The position numbers and the translations under genes are program-made. DNA of 35,726 bases from Geobacteraceae bacterium (GTDB taxonomy: Bacteria; Desulfobacterota; Desulfuromonadia; Geobacterales; Geobacteraceae), in assembly GCA_024281055.1 (NCBI GenBank), contig JAMXLF010000079.1, positions 1 through 35,726 of the forward strand, read 5' to 3'. Below are positions 21,243 through 27,732 of the stretch, one piece after another. Under the pieces are notes generated by a model. That model saw only the letters and a program-made list of their open reading frames with translations, made no database searches and was not told the DNA's origin. Each line of letters starts with the position of its first letter. The stretch's first letter is position 1.

Positions 21243-22358
21243 CTATCCGCAATATAGCACTTCTCCCCCATACCCCGCCAGGAAAACCTCGATGCCCGCC
21301 TGGGGAGCGAGTGCTTCCGCGAACTCCTTCACCTTGTCGCAGACCAGTCTCACCAGGAGCGGATCGTTGCCGGAGTCCGCCAGGACCTGGCGGGCGGTAC
21401 CGGCCGCTTTGACGAGCGGTTCGAGGTTCGACGTTCGAGGTTCGACGTTCAGCCACCCTGCAAGCTGCTGCAAATCCAGTTCGGAGGACGCGACATGGGT
21501 CTGTTCGTGGCCGCCGGCGATCTTGAGGAGCTTGGCGAACTGGCCGGCGATCACGACCCGCCTCACCCCCTTGCGGTCGCAGGCACGGAGGGCGTACCCC
21601 ACGTGGTCCCCCATCATCACGAACGCCTCTTCCGGGAATTCTTCCTCGCGCCTCGCGCCTCGCGCCTCGCGCCTGAAGTAATTCTGCGCCACAAGCTCGC
21701 TCGTCCGGCCAGTGGAGAGGACAACGGTCCCGCAGCCGCTCGCCAGGGCGACATCGAGGGCCGTGTCGATGGTGGCGGTCCAGGCCTCGGCGGAGACGGG
21801 CCTGACGATGCCGGTGGTGCCCAGGATGGAGAGCCCGCCGACGATGCCGAGTCGCTCGTTGAGGGTCTTTTTCGCCCGTGCCTCGCCGTCCGGAATGCTC
21901 ACGGTGACGGTGAAGGTGACCGGCATGCAGCGCATGGCAAACACCTCTTTCACCGCCTCGGTAATCATCCGGCGCGGCACCGGGTTGATCGCCCACTCTC
22001 CTACTGCTACGGCAAGCCCCGGCTTGGTGACCCGGCCGATCCCAGCCCCTCCTTGGACAACGACCCTGTTGGCGGTGAAGAAATCGGCCTGCAGGGAGAC
22101 GTGGATTTCCGCGCCGTCGGTCACGTCGGGGTCATCCCCCGCGTCCTTGATCACGTAACAGGAAGCTCCGTCGTCCAGTAGCTGCTGGCCGTGAAGGCGA
22201 AACCGTGCCGTCCCCCCCGCCGGGAGGTTGAGCGCGACCTCGTCCACCAGTCGCTGCTCTCGCAGCATCAGTGCGGCCCCTCTGGTTGCAGCGGCGGCAC
22301 AGGCGCCGGTGGTATAGCCGTGACGTAGCACGCGCGTGGACATTTCGTTCCCGTTCAT
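21243..22358 (-). CDS. cbiD: Cobalt-precorrin-5B C1-methyltransferase CbiD
   Basis: 371 residues (ATG 22358; a second ATG at 22343 gives the common N-terminus STRVLRHGYTTGACAAAA). It methylates C1 in the anaerobic route. Conserved parts are GYTTGACAAAATRGAALML, IKDAGDDPDVTDGAEIHV, GAGIGRVTKPGLAVAVGEWAINPVPRRMI, GGLSILGTTGIVRPVSAEAW and CGTVVLSTGRTSE. Two segments are not conserved and are translated from heptamer repeats: residues about 230-240 (REARGARREEE) from CCTCGCG units, and about 303-313 (NVEPRTSNLEP) from GGTTCGA-type units. The start abuts the stop of the PNPOx-like gene (TGAATG), implying coupled translation. Confidence 0.94.
   Translation of the reverse strand: MNGNEMSTRVLRHGYTTGACAAAATRGAALMLREQRLVDEVALNLPAGGTARFRLHGQQLLDDGASCYVIKDAGDDPDVTDGAEIHVSLQADFFTANRVVVQGGAGIGRVTKPGLAVAVGEWAINPVPRRMITEAVKEVFAMRCMPVTFTVTVSIPDGEARAKKTLNERLGIVGGLSILGTTGIVRPVSAEAWTATIDTALDVALASGCGTVVLSTGRTSELVAQNYFRREARGARREEEFPEEAFVMMGDHVGYALRACDRKGVRRVVIAGQFAKLLKIAGGHEQTHVASSELDLQQLAGWLNVEPRTSNLEPLVKAAGTARQVLADSGNDPLLVRLVCDKVKEFAEALAPQAGIEVFLAGYGGEVLYCG
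21418..21452. repeat. (G/C)GTTCGA heptamer array inside cbiD
   Basis: Units GGTTCGA, GGTTCGA, CGTTCGA, GGTTCGA, then CGTTCAG: five heptamers in tandem, all translated (NVEPRTSNLEP). Confidence 0.85.
21644..21671. repeat. CCTCGCG heptamer array inside cbiD
   Basis: Four exact tandem units of CCTCGCG, followed by CCTG. Translated on the minus strand as REARGARRE. Confidence 0.9.
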
Positions 22359-22901
22359 TCAGTCGATGATAACCGGCAGCGGTACCTTCCCGGCAAGGAG
22401 CGCCACGACTTTCTCCCGCAGCTCCCCCTTCCCCAGATCCTCCTTGCCGGAGAGCTGCTCGATGTCGATCCGGACGATGCAGGTGAGCTCCAGTTTCTCC
22501 TCCGGGTAGGGGCCGTACCCCCCCTCGGGCTGGTACTTGGCCATGAGGGCGTCAAGGGCCTGGAGCCGTTCCCGCGGGTCCTCGACCACCGACGCCCGCC
22601 CCCGGACGATGACGCTCCGGTAGAGGTATTCCGCCCGGCAGGGATTCTCGCGGCTCCCCTTTACGTAGGCGATGGGTAGGTCCGCCTCGAAGCAGACCCG
22701 CGGATCGCGCCGGATGTCGTCGAGTTTCTCCCCCTCGCGGGCACAGTGGAAGTAGATCCGTCCCCCGTCACAGGCGAAGTTGAGGGGTTTCACCATGGGC
22801 CAGCCGTCCTGCCCCACCGTCCCCAGACGCCCAACATGGCAGGTGGCAAGGAGCTCGGCGATGACCGCCGGGTCGGTGATTTTCTTGTTCAACCTGCGCA
22901 T
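22359..22901 (-). CDS. Pyridoxamine 5'-phosphate oxidase-like flavin-binding protein in the cob operon
   Basis: 180 residues from ATG 22901, with AGGAAGG upstream. A split-barrel FMN-binding protein: CHVGRLGTVGQDGWPMVKPLNFACDGGRIYFHCAREGEKLDDIRRDPRVCFEAD spans about residues 20-74, followed by YLYRSVIVRGRASVVEDPRERLQALDALMAKYQPEGGYGPYPEE and LTCIVRIDIEQLSGKED. The RGXA and R-GEKL patterns resemble the Nim/PNPOx-like group. It sits directly between cbiC and cbiD and touches the cbiD start, so it is part of the pathway operon. No CbiJ (cobalt-precorrin-6A reductase) is seen in the window. A reductase role in corrin synthesis is an attractive but unproven inference. Confidence 0.85.
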   Translation of the reverse strand: MRRLNKKITDPAVIAELLATCHVGRLGTVGQDGWPMVKPLNFACDGGRIYFHCAREGEKLDDIRRDPRVCFEADLPIAYVKGSRENPCRAEYLYRSVIVRGRASVVEDPRERLQALDALMAKYQPEGGYGPYPEEKLELTCIVRIDIEQLSGKEDLGKGELREKVVALLAGKVPLPVIID

Positions 22902-22980
22902 GGGGAGACCTTCCTGGCAGCAGATGACACGGATACACAACACTATAGCAAACAATCGCTACTTATTCAGAATTTCTTGT

Positions 22981-23017
22981 TGTCCGCTCCGGCCGAAAAA
23001 TCCTCTGGCAGCGGACA
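22981..23017. other. Hairpin between cbiC and the PNPOx-like gene
   Basis: TGTCCGCT (22981-22988) pairs exactly with AGCGGACA (23010-23017), and an inner GGCC/GGC can extend the stem. There is no T-tract. It may stabilise or process the operon message. Confidence 0.5.
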
Positions 23018-23024
23018 GGCTTGC

Positions 23025-23666
23025 TTACCGGCTTTCAGCCAGGATCAGCAGGGCATTGACCACTGCCGCCGCCACATTCGACCCCCCCTTGCGTCCCCGG
23101 TTGGTTATGACGGGGATGCCGGGGAATTCTTCTGCCAGGGCGAGGAGCGCCTCCTTGCTCTCCGCCGCGCCGACGAAGCCGACCGGGAGGCCGACGATGA
23201 GTTCCGGCCGCACCCCCTCCTCCCGGATGAGCCGGATGAGCTCGAAAAGCGCCGTCGGTGCGTTGCCGATGACGAAGACGCCGTTGCCCGGGTCTGCAGC
23301 ACCCTTGCGCATGGCGATGATGGAACGGGTCACCCCTTGTTCTTTCGCGGTGCGAGCCACCCGGGGGTCGGCGACGAAGCAGGATGCGGCAATACCAAAC
23401 CTCTCCAGCCGCGGCTTGGCTAGGCCGGCCAGGGCCATGGTGGTATCGGTAACGATCCCCCGCCCCTTCCGTAGCGTCTCTATCCCCCTAATTACGGCTT
23501 CAGCGGAAAAAACCATCGTGCGGGCATAGTCGAAATCGGCGCTCGTGTGGATAACCCGCCGCACCACCGGCCACTGGAGAGGCGACCAGGAATGCACCCC
23601 CACCTCGGCGTCGATGATCCGGAACGACTCGGCCTCGATCTCTTCCGGCCGCAGATGGACGGACAT
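23025..23666 (-). CDS. cbiC: Cobalt-precorrin-8 methylmutase CbiC
   Basis: 213 residues from ATG 23666, which shares its A with the cbiX stop (TGATG). CbiC moves the C11 methyl to C12, giving cobyrinate. The catalytic histidine lies in VVRRVIHTSADFD (near residue 40). Other family blocks are GRGIVTDTTMALAGL, FVADPRVARTAKEQGVTRSIIAMRKGA, NGVFVIGNAPTALFELI and GLPVGFVGAAESKEAL..FPGIPVITNRGRKGGSNVAAAVVNAL. The frame stays open far upstream, but that part is out-of-frame cbiX sequence and not coding. Confidence 0.96.
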   Translation of the reverse strand: MSVHLRPEEIEAESFRIIDAEVGVHSWSPLQWPVVRRVIHTSADFDYARTMVFSAEAVIRGIETLRKGRGIVTDTTMALAGLAKPRLERFGIAASCFVADPRVARTAKEQGVTRSIIAMRKGAADPGNGVFVIGNAPTALFELIRLIREEGVRPELIVGLPVGFVGAAESKEALLALAEEFPGIPVITNRGRKGGSNVAAAVVNALLILAESR

Positions 23667-24049
23667 CAGTGCCACCCCGTGGCGGTCAGGGCCTCGGCGA
23701 TCCGCTCCACCACCACTTCCGCCAGTTTTCGGTGCACCCCGAGATGGGTCCCCATGGCGAACGCCACGTGCGGGTAGCGCTCCTGCGCCGCCGCCATCTC
23801 CTCCGGCAGGTCCTCCTGCACGTGGGCCCCCATGTACAGGAAATAGGGGACCAGGAGAACCCGCTCCGCCCCTCTGGCAACGCAGGCATCGATCCCCTGC
23901 TGGATGTTGGGGAGGTGCTGCTCCCGGAACGATACCTCCACGATGTCGTAGCCGGTCATCTTCTGCACCATCCCGGCGATCTCCCGCACGGCGTCGTTCG
24001 CCTCGGGGATGCGGCTGCCGTGGGCCATGAGAAGTATTGCAGTCATCAT
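23666..24049 (-). CDS. cbiX: Sirohydrochlorin cobaltochelatase, short form CbiX
   Basis: 127 residues, the single-domain CbiX(S)/SirB-like length. It inserts Co2+ into sirohydrochlorin, the entry step of the anaerobic pathway. Conserved features are AILLMAHGSRIPEAND with the metal-binding His (residue 10), VEVSFREQHLPNIQQGI, VLLVPYFLYMGAHVQEDLPEEM with the second His, and FAMGTHLGVHRKLAEVVVERI. There is no His-rich tail. GGAGTTCTTGA precedes ATG 24049. It is translationally coupled to cbiC and separated from cbiO by a small hairpin repeat. Confidence 0.94.
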   Translation of the reverse strand: MMTAILLMAHGSRIPEANDAVREIAGMVQKMTGYDIVEVSFREQHLPNIQQGIDACVARGAERVLLVPYFLYMGAHVQEDLPEEMAAAQERYPHVAFAMGTHLGVHRKLAEVVVERIAEALTATGWH

Positions 24050-24066
24050 TCAAGAACTCCTTTTAT

Positions 24067-24101
24067 GGGACCTATGAGACGCATTGGTCATATAGGTCTT
24101 A
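24067..24101. repeat. GACCTAT...ATAGGTC hairpin repeat at the cbiO 3' end
   Basis: GACCTAT (24069-24075) pairs with ATAGGTC (24092-24098). The last codons of cbiO (IRPI and the TGA) are translated from the right arm. Confidence 0.6.
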
Positions 24102-24945
24102 TTTTTTCCTTTTGCATAATTTCCACGATCTCCCGGCGCGCTTCGCCGATGGTGAGGGGAATCCGGCCGAACGGCATGCCGTCTTCGTGGGTGAGGCGGT
24201 GGATCAGCTCGGCGATGTGCGGCAGGCGCAGCTTCACGTTCTCCATTTCCGCAGGCGCGGTGAAGACTTCCTCCGGGGCGCCGCCCCGCACGATTCTCCC
24301 CCTGCTCAGGATATGGAGCCGGTGGAGGAAGAGCGGCACCAGGTCAACGCTGTGGGTGGCCATGACGATGGTGACGCCCCCCTCCCGGTTGAGCCGGGTG
24401 AGGAGCTCCATCATCCGGTACTCCCCCATGGGATCAAGCCCGGCGGTCGGCTCGTCGAGGAGGAGGACCTCGTGTCCCATGGCCAGGAGCCCGGCGATGC
24501 AGACCCGTTTTTTCTGGCCGTAGCTGAGGTTGTGGATACCTTTCCCGGCGTACTCGACCATCTCCGTGCTCGCCAGGGCCTCTGCCACACGCCGGCGCAC
24601 CTCCTCTTCGGCAAACCCCATGTTGCGCGGGCCGAATGCCACATCCTCGAACACGGTGGAAGCGAAGAGCTGGTCGTCCGGGTTCTGGAACACGAGCCCG
24701 ACCGTACGGTAGATGTCGCGGGCATGGAGCTTCAGCACGTCCCGGCCATCCAGGAGGACGCTCCCCCGGTAATCCCGGATGAGGCCGTCCATGATCCTGA
24801 GGAGGGTCGTCTTCCCCGAGCCGTTCGCGCCGAGGATGCCGCAGAACTCCCCCGTGGCAACCTCCAGGCGGATGTCGGCCAGGGCGACCGTGCCGTCGGG
24901 ATATTTGAAGCTGTCAAGGTTTACGGAAAGTCTGGCTGTTGGCAT
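24088..24945 (-). CDS. cbiO: Cobalt ECF transporter ATPase CbiO
   Basis: 285 residues from ATG 24945, with GAGG just upstream. ATP-hydrolysing subunit of the CbiMNQO cobalt importer, on the cytoplasmic face of the membrane. Walker A is GANGSGKTT (residues 39-47), the Q-loop is VFQNPDDQLFASTVFEDVAFGP, the signature is LSYGQKKRVCIAG, Walker B is LLLDEPTAGLD, and the switch is ATHSVD. The Q-loop wording and the ATTVFEDVAFGPRNMG-like segment are typical of ECF A-components. The last residues (IRPI) are supplied by a repeat. It lies directly after cbiQ, separated by a 15-bp palindrome. Confidence 0.96.
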   Translation of the reverse strand: MPTARLSVNLDSFKYPDGTVALADIRLEVATGEFCGILGANGSGKTTLLRIMDGLIRDYRGSVLLDGRDVLKLHARDIYRTVGLVFQNPDDQLFASTVFEDVAFGPRNMGFAEEEVRRRVAEALASTEMVEYAGKGIHNLSYGQKKRVCIAGLLAMGHEVLLLDEPTAGLDPMGEYRMMELLTRLNREGGVTIVMATHSVDLVPLFLHRLHILSRGRIVRGGAPEEVFTAPAEMENVKLRLPHIAELIHRLTHEDGMPFGRIPLTIGEARREIVEIMQKEKIRPI

Positions 24946-24966
24946 GTATCCTCGTTGAATCAGCTC

Positions 24967-24999
24967 AGACCTCCGAGGTTTCAAAAACCTCGGAGGTCT
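24967..24999. repeat. Perfect 15-bp palindrome supplying the cbiQ stop codon
   Basis: AGACCTCCGAGGTTT (24967-24981), CAA loop, then its exact complement at 24985-24999. This is a dispersed palindrome type common in many bacteria. The cbiQ stop, TAG (25000-24998), begins at its edge. Confidence 0.85.
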
Positions 25000-25756
25000 A
25001 CATTTGCCAGAATAACCCCATGCCCGCCACGAACAGGATGGCCACCGCCACCTCCGCAAACCGGAACGGTCGGTGCCGCATGAGCGGGAGGTTGCCGTCG
25101 TAGCCCCGCTGCACCATGGCAGTGGTAACGGTCTGGCTGTTGTCGAAGGCCTTGATGACCAGGGCTCCTGCGAGGGTCCCGAAAGAGCGCAGTCCCCGCC
25201 GGTAACCGGCATAGCCCAGGCGGTTCTTCTGGGCGCAGTACACCACCTGGGCATCGTCGAACAGGAGAAAGAGGTAACGCCAGGCGAAGAGAGCCACCTC
25301 GATGAGTCCCCACGGCACCCGCAGCCAGGCGAGCGCCGCCATCAGGTCGGTGAACGGGGTGGAAAAGCCGAGGAGCGCCACCAACGACACCGCCCCGCCG
25401 ATCCGGCTGGCGATAAGGAGCCCCTCCTTAAGGCCATCGAGGTGGCCGACGACATGAATGCCGAAGATTTGCCAGGAAAAGAGCGGCACCGTCCCGGCGA
25501 AGAAGAGCTTGAGGAGAAGCACCGTCACCGCGATGAAGAGGGGTTCGACGAAGCGCATCGCCAGCGCCTTCAGCCGCATCCCCGTCGTGACGCAGACAAT
25601 CATGCAGAGCCCCGCCACGAGGAGCGGAAAGAGGGTGCCCCTGCAACTGATCACCATCACCAGGAGCGTGAGGGCGCTGAGGAGCTTCACCCGCGCGTCG
25701 AGACGGACGAGGAGGCGGGAGGGGTCGTGGGTATGTGGGTGAAAGTGGTGGTGCAT
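24998..25756 (-). CDS. cbiQ: Cobalt ECF transporter transmembrane subunit CbiQ
   Basis: 252 residues. The T-component of the cobalt importer couples CbiO to CbiM. The N-terminus is histidine-rich (MHHHFHPHTHD). Hydrophobic segments lie at about residues 27-65, 70-95, 110-130 and 232-250. The cytoplasmic coupling motifs AQKNRLGYAGYRRG and AMVQRGYDGNLPL carry the Arg-Gly pairs that contact the ATPase. The protein ends FWQM directly at the palindrome that supplies its stop. The start, ATG 25756, follows the left repeat of the GxxExxY unit, which separates it from cbiN. Confidence 0.95.
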   Translation of the reverse strand: MHHHFHPHTHDPSRLLVRLDARVKLLSALTLLVMVISCRGTLFPLLVAGLCMIVCVTTGMRLKALAMRFVEPLFIAVTVLLLKLFFAGTVPLFSWQIFGIHVVGHLDGLKEGLLIASRIGGAVSLVALLGFSTPFTDLMAALAWLRVPWGLIEVALFAWRYLFLLFDDAQVVYCAQKNRLGYAGYRRGLRSFGTLAGALVIKAFDNSQTVTTAMVQRGYDGNLPLMRHRPFRFAEVAVAILFVAGMGLFWQM

Positions 25757-25766
25757 GATTACCGTT

Positions 25767-25857
25767 GTCTGAATCAGGATTTACAGGATTTAAAGATGGG
25801 CAGGATTACCGGCTTAAATCCCGTAAATCCTTAAATCCTGTAAATCCTGATTCAGAT
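25767..25857. repeat. GTCTGAATCAGGATTTA repeat, left copy
   Basis: A palindromic unit: GTCTGAATCAGGATTTACAG on the left and the reverse complement of CTGAATCAGGATTTACAGG on the right. It supplies the last 16 codons and stop of the GxxExxY gene. Its outer 41 bases match the outer end of the right copy in inverted orientation at 38 positions. Confidence 0.85.
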
Positions 25858-26225
25858 TTTTTGGGATTGAATACTTTCTTGTATTGCAGACTTGAAGCGC
25901 CAAAATTTATCAGAAGCCCGACAGGAAAATCATAAGCCAGTACATAGTTTTTTGCTTGTGCCAAATGAACATCTTCAAGATTTATCAACGCCTTTAGTTC
26001 GACAATTACCTTTCCTTCCACAACAAAATCTGCCCTTCTCGTGCCAACTTCGATCCCATCGTAATAAATTACTTGCTCAACTTCCCTTCCAAAGTTCAGT
26101 CCCGCTCGTTCCATCTCAATCGCAAGACACCGCTGATAAATGACTTCCTGAAAACCGTTGCCGAGCGCATTGTGCACTTTCATTGCACAGCCGATTATCT
26201 TATAGGTAACGTCTTCCAAACTCAT
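25806..26225 (-). CDS. GxxExxY protein (PD-(D/E)xK nuclease-like)
   Basis: 139 residues. The name-giving motif is G24-F-Q-E27-V-I-Y30. A PD-(D/E)xK-like core follows: RRADFVVEGKVIVELKAL, with Asp66 and E76-L-K78, then AQAKNYVLAYDFPVGLLINFG. The family is broadly spread and its function is unknown; nuclease activity is suggested only by the core motif. The start is ATG 26225, with AAAGGA seven bases upstream, 3 nt after the cbiN stop. The last 16 residues (SESGFTGFKDLRDLSR) are translated from the flanking repeat. The gene is clearly more AT-rich than the cob genes and has no role in cobalt uptake that I know of. Confidence 0.88.
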   Translation of the reverse strand: MSLEDVTYKIIGCAMKVHNALGNGFQEVIYQRCLAIEMERAGLNFGREVEQVIYYDGIEVGTRRADFVVEGKVIVELKALINLEDVHLAQAKNYVLAYDFPVGLLINFGASSLQYKKVFNPKKSESGFTGFKDLRDLSR

Positions 26226-26228
26226 AGT

Positions 26229-26699
26229 TTATCCTTTGTCTGAATCAGGATTTACATGATTTGAGGATTTCCTGGATAAACTAAAATCCGGCTCATCCTT
26301 CAATCCTGAAGATCCTGCATTTACTGGATTTGTAGATTCACTGGAGGAAGAATAATCCTGCCCATCCTTTAATCCTGCAAATCCTGATTCAGACACCAGC
26401 ATCCGCCAGGAGTACCCGGCCAGAAACCCGCCCACTGTGCCGGCAAGGAGAAAGACAAACAGGAGGAGGTCACCCTGGTCGGTATTGATGAACGGCTCCC
26501 GCTTCTCCCGGCCGTGTTCCTTTGCGTACTTTTCCACGACCGACTCATCGACCCCGGACCACTTTTCCGCACTGTAAGCGCGGGGAGAAGGGGTGAATGC
26601 AAAGGGCAAAAGGAAGAAAACCAGCATGAGCATCCAGAAGCGGCACTCTCGCCACACTCTCACCGATCCACGACACCTGATTCCAATCCTCTGATTCAT
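26229..26699 (-). CDS. CbiN-like small membrane subunit of the cobalt importer, C-terminus extended by a repeat
   Basis: 156 residues as read. ATG 26699 overlaps the cbiM stop (ATGA). An N-terminal membrane segment (FWMLMLVFFLLPFAF, about residues 21-35) is followed by an external loop, SAEKWSGVDESVVEKYAKEHGREKREPFINTDQGD, and a second membrane segment, LLLFVFLLAGTVGGFLAGY (about 79-97). This two-helix layout and its place after cbiM are those of CbiN, the small extracellular-loop partner of CbiM, though the sequence is not classical CbiN. Everything after WRML (about residue 101) is translated from a GTCTGAATC repeat and is unlikely to be functional. Confidence 0.72.
   Translation of the reverse strand: MNQRIGIRCRGSVRVWRECRFWMLMLVFFLLPFAFTPSPRAYSAEKWSGVDESVVEKYAKEHGREKREPFINTDQGDLLLFVFLLAGTVGGFLAGYSWRMLVSESGFAGLKDGQDYSSSSESTNPVNAGSSGLKDEPDFSLSRKSSNHVNPDSDKG
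26238..26394. repeat. GTCTGAATCAGGATTT repeat, right copy
   Basis: 157 bp, bounded by GTCTGAATC and GATTCAGAC, with further internal AATCC/GGATT arms. It is translated as the C-terminal 50 residues of the CbiN-like protein and forms the right end of the GxxExxY unit. Confidence 0.85.
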
Positions 26700-27451
26700 G
26701 CAGCCACCTCCCCAGCCCTCAATACTTTCATTTTCACGAGCAAATCGGGCCTCTTCTTGTAAAGCAGAACCACCATACCGGCGGTCATGGCCCCTTCCAG
26801 GATACCAAGCGGAAGTTGAGTCGGAATGAAGGCGAGAAGAATCTTCCAGAATAAGGGAGAAAACGGCTCGCTCCCCCGGATGCCCGAAGCGAGCTCCACT
26901 GATGTGGTTATATAGGTGGCCCAGTCGGTCAGGAGCCCGGCCATGAACCCCGCAACGGCGAGACTCGCACCAATTTTCCGCATCCCTCGGAACACGAGCC
27001 AACCGGCGAAGGAACCGGCGACCCCCATAGAGATGATGTTCGCGCCGAGGGTGGATAAGCCACCGTGGGCAAGGAATAGGGCCTGGATGAGGAGCGCCAC
27101 CGCCGCGACCAGAACGCTGACGAACGGGCCAACCAGGATCGCGGCGATCCCGGTTCCGCACGGGTGCGAGCAGGTGCCGGCGGTCGGCACCGGAATCGGC
27201 ATGCAGGAGACGACAAAGACCACCGCCGCAATCAAGCCGACTAGCGGCTTCATGGACAGGTCTTCCTTCGCAAGCAAGTTTAAGTGCCTCAGCCCCAGCG
27301 CCACAAACGGCGCCGTCACCGCAAACCAGAGCGCAGCCCAGTTGAAAGGGAGTATCCCCTCAGAGATGTGCATGGCGTGGGCAGAACTGGAGAAAAATAG
27401 AGTTGTAATAAAACTTGTTAAACTGACGACAAGAATTTTATTGCGATTCAT
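26696..27451 (-). CDS. cbiM: Cobalt ECF transporter substrate-binding membrane subunit CbiM
   Basis: 251 residues from ATG 27451, with AAAGGAGC nine bases upstream; the open frame back to 27640 crosses the riboswitch. A signal peptide (to AHA, residues 24-26) exposes Met27-His28. In CbiM/NikM the N-terminal Met-His is a metal ligand, so cleavage here creates the binding site. Further family features are HISEGILPFNWAALWF, MPIPVPTAGTCSHPCGTGIAAILVGP, ALFLAHGGLSTLGANIISMGVAG and LPLGILEGAMTAGMVVLLYKKRPDLL. It is the first gene after a cobalamin riboswitch, so cobalt uptake should fall when B12 is plentiful. Confidence 0.95.
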   Translation of the reverse strand: MNRNKILVVSLTSFITTLFFSSSAHAMHISEGILPFNWAALWFAVTAPFVALGLRHLNLLAKEDLSMKPLVGLIAAVVFVVSCMPIPVPTAGTCSHPCGTGIAAILVGPFVSVLVAAVALLIQALFLAHGGLSTLGANIISMGVAGSFAGWLVFRGMRKIGASLAVAGFMAGLLTDWATYITTSVELASGIRGSEPFSPLFWKILLAFIPTQLPLGILEGAMTAGMVVLLYKKRPDLLVKMKVLRAGEVAA

Positions 27452-27510
27452 TTGTGTGCTCCTTTGAGTTGGTTTCCTGACACCGCGTTCCTCAGCATAA
27501 GGAAATAGCC

Positions 27511-27543
27511 TCATAGTCGCAGCGGACATGCTCTGCTTTCCAT
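27511..27543 (-). CDS. 10-codon mini-ORF between riboswitch and cbiM
   Basis: ATG 27543, then Glu-Ser-Arg-Ala-Cys-Pro-Leu-Arg-Leu, TGA at 27511. It is preceded by AAGGAGG at ideal spacing, the strongest ribosome site in the leader, and ends 59 nt before cbiM. It may be a translated leader used by the riboswitch; no other evidence. Confidence 0.35.
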   Translation of the reverse strand: MESRACPLRL

Positions 27544-27582
27544 AAAAACCTCCTTTTTCCCCTCGGTCGGAGTGTTCTTTCA

Positions 27583-27732
27583 CCTTCCAGCCAGGTCTCC
27601 TGGCTTGGGGATCTTCCCGTCTGCCGCGCCTTCCCGCCATAAGACAGTGGCATCATTGCGGCATCAGTCCCCCTTTACAGTTGCGGGGCAGCACCGGTCT
27701 CGCACCGGTTTCCCTTGACTGAAAGGTCGCTT
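27583..27732 (-). promoter_or_regulatory. Cobalamin riboswitch upstream of cbiM
   Basis: The minus strand shows the aptamer in order: AAGGGAAACCGGTGCGAGACCG, CTGCCCCGCAACTGTAA, the conserved GCCACTG, GGGAAGGCGCGGC, and the closing AAGCCAGGAGACCTGGC. No strong terminator follows; a translational expression platform is possible. Confidence 0.96.

Larger units (their letters stand above)
25767..26394. mobile_element. Candidate TIR-bounded mobile unit carrying a GxxExxY gene
   Basis: A 628-bp unit inserted between cbiN and cbiQ. Both ends begin GTCTGAATCAGGATTT and continue to GATGGGCAGGATTA, as inverted repeats of about 41 bp with 3 mismatches. The interior is one AT-rich gene (GxxExxY, 25806-26225). 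An ORF-less copy of the same repeat lies at 29111-29210. Mobility is inferred from this layout; no target duplication could be established. Confidence 0.55.

Noticed and set aside
23667-24053. N-terminal extension of the cbiC frame
   Set aside because: The open frame lies over cbiX in another phase; the TGATG overlap and CbiC family start show the real start at 23666.
24946-25254. N-terminal extension of the cbiO frame
   Set aside because: Reads through the palindrome into cbiQ sequence out of phase; the GAGG-preceded ATG at 24945 fits the family.
25767-26394. The GxxExxY unit as a toxin-antitoxin or restriction module
   Set aside because: A single gene with no partner, methylase or specificity gene nearby; the flanking inverted repeats point to a mobile unit instead.
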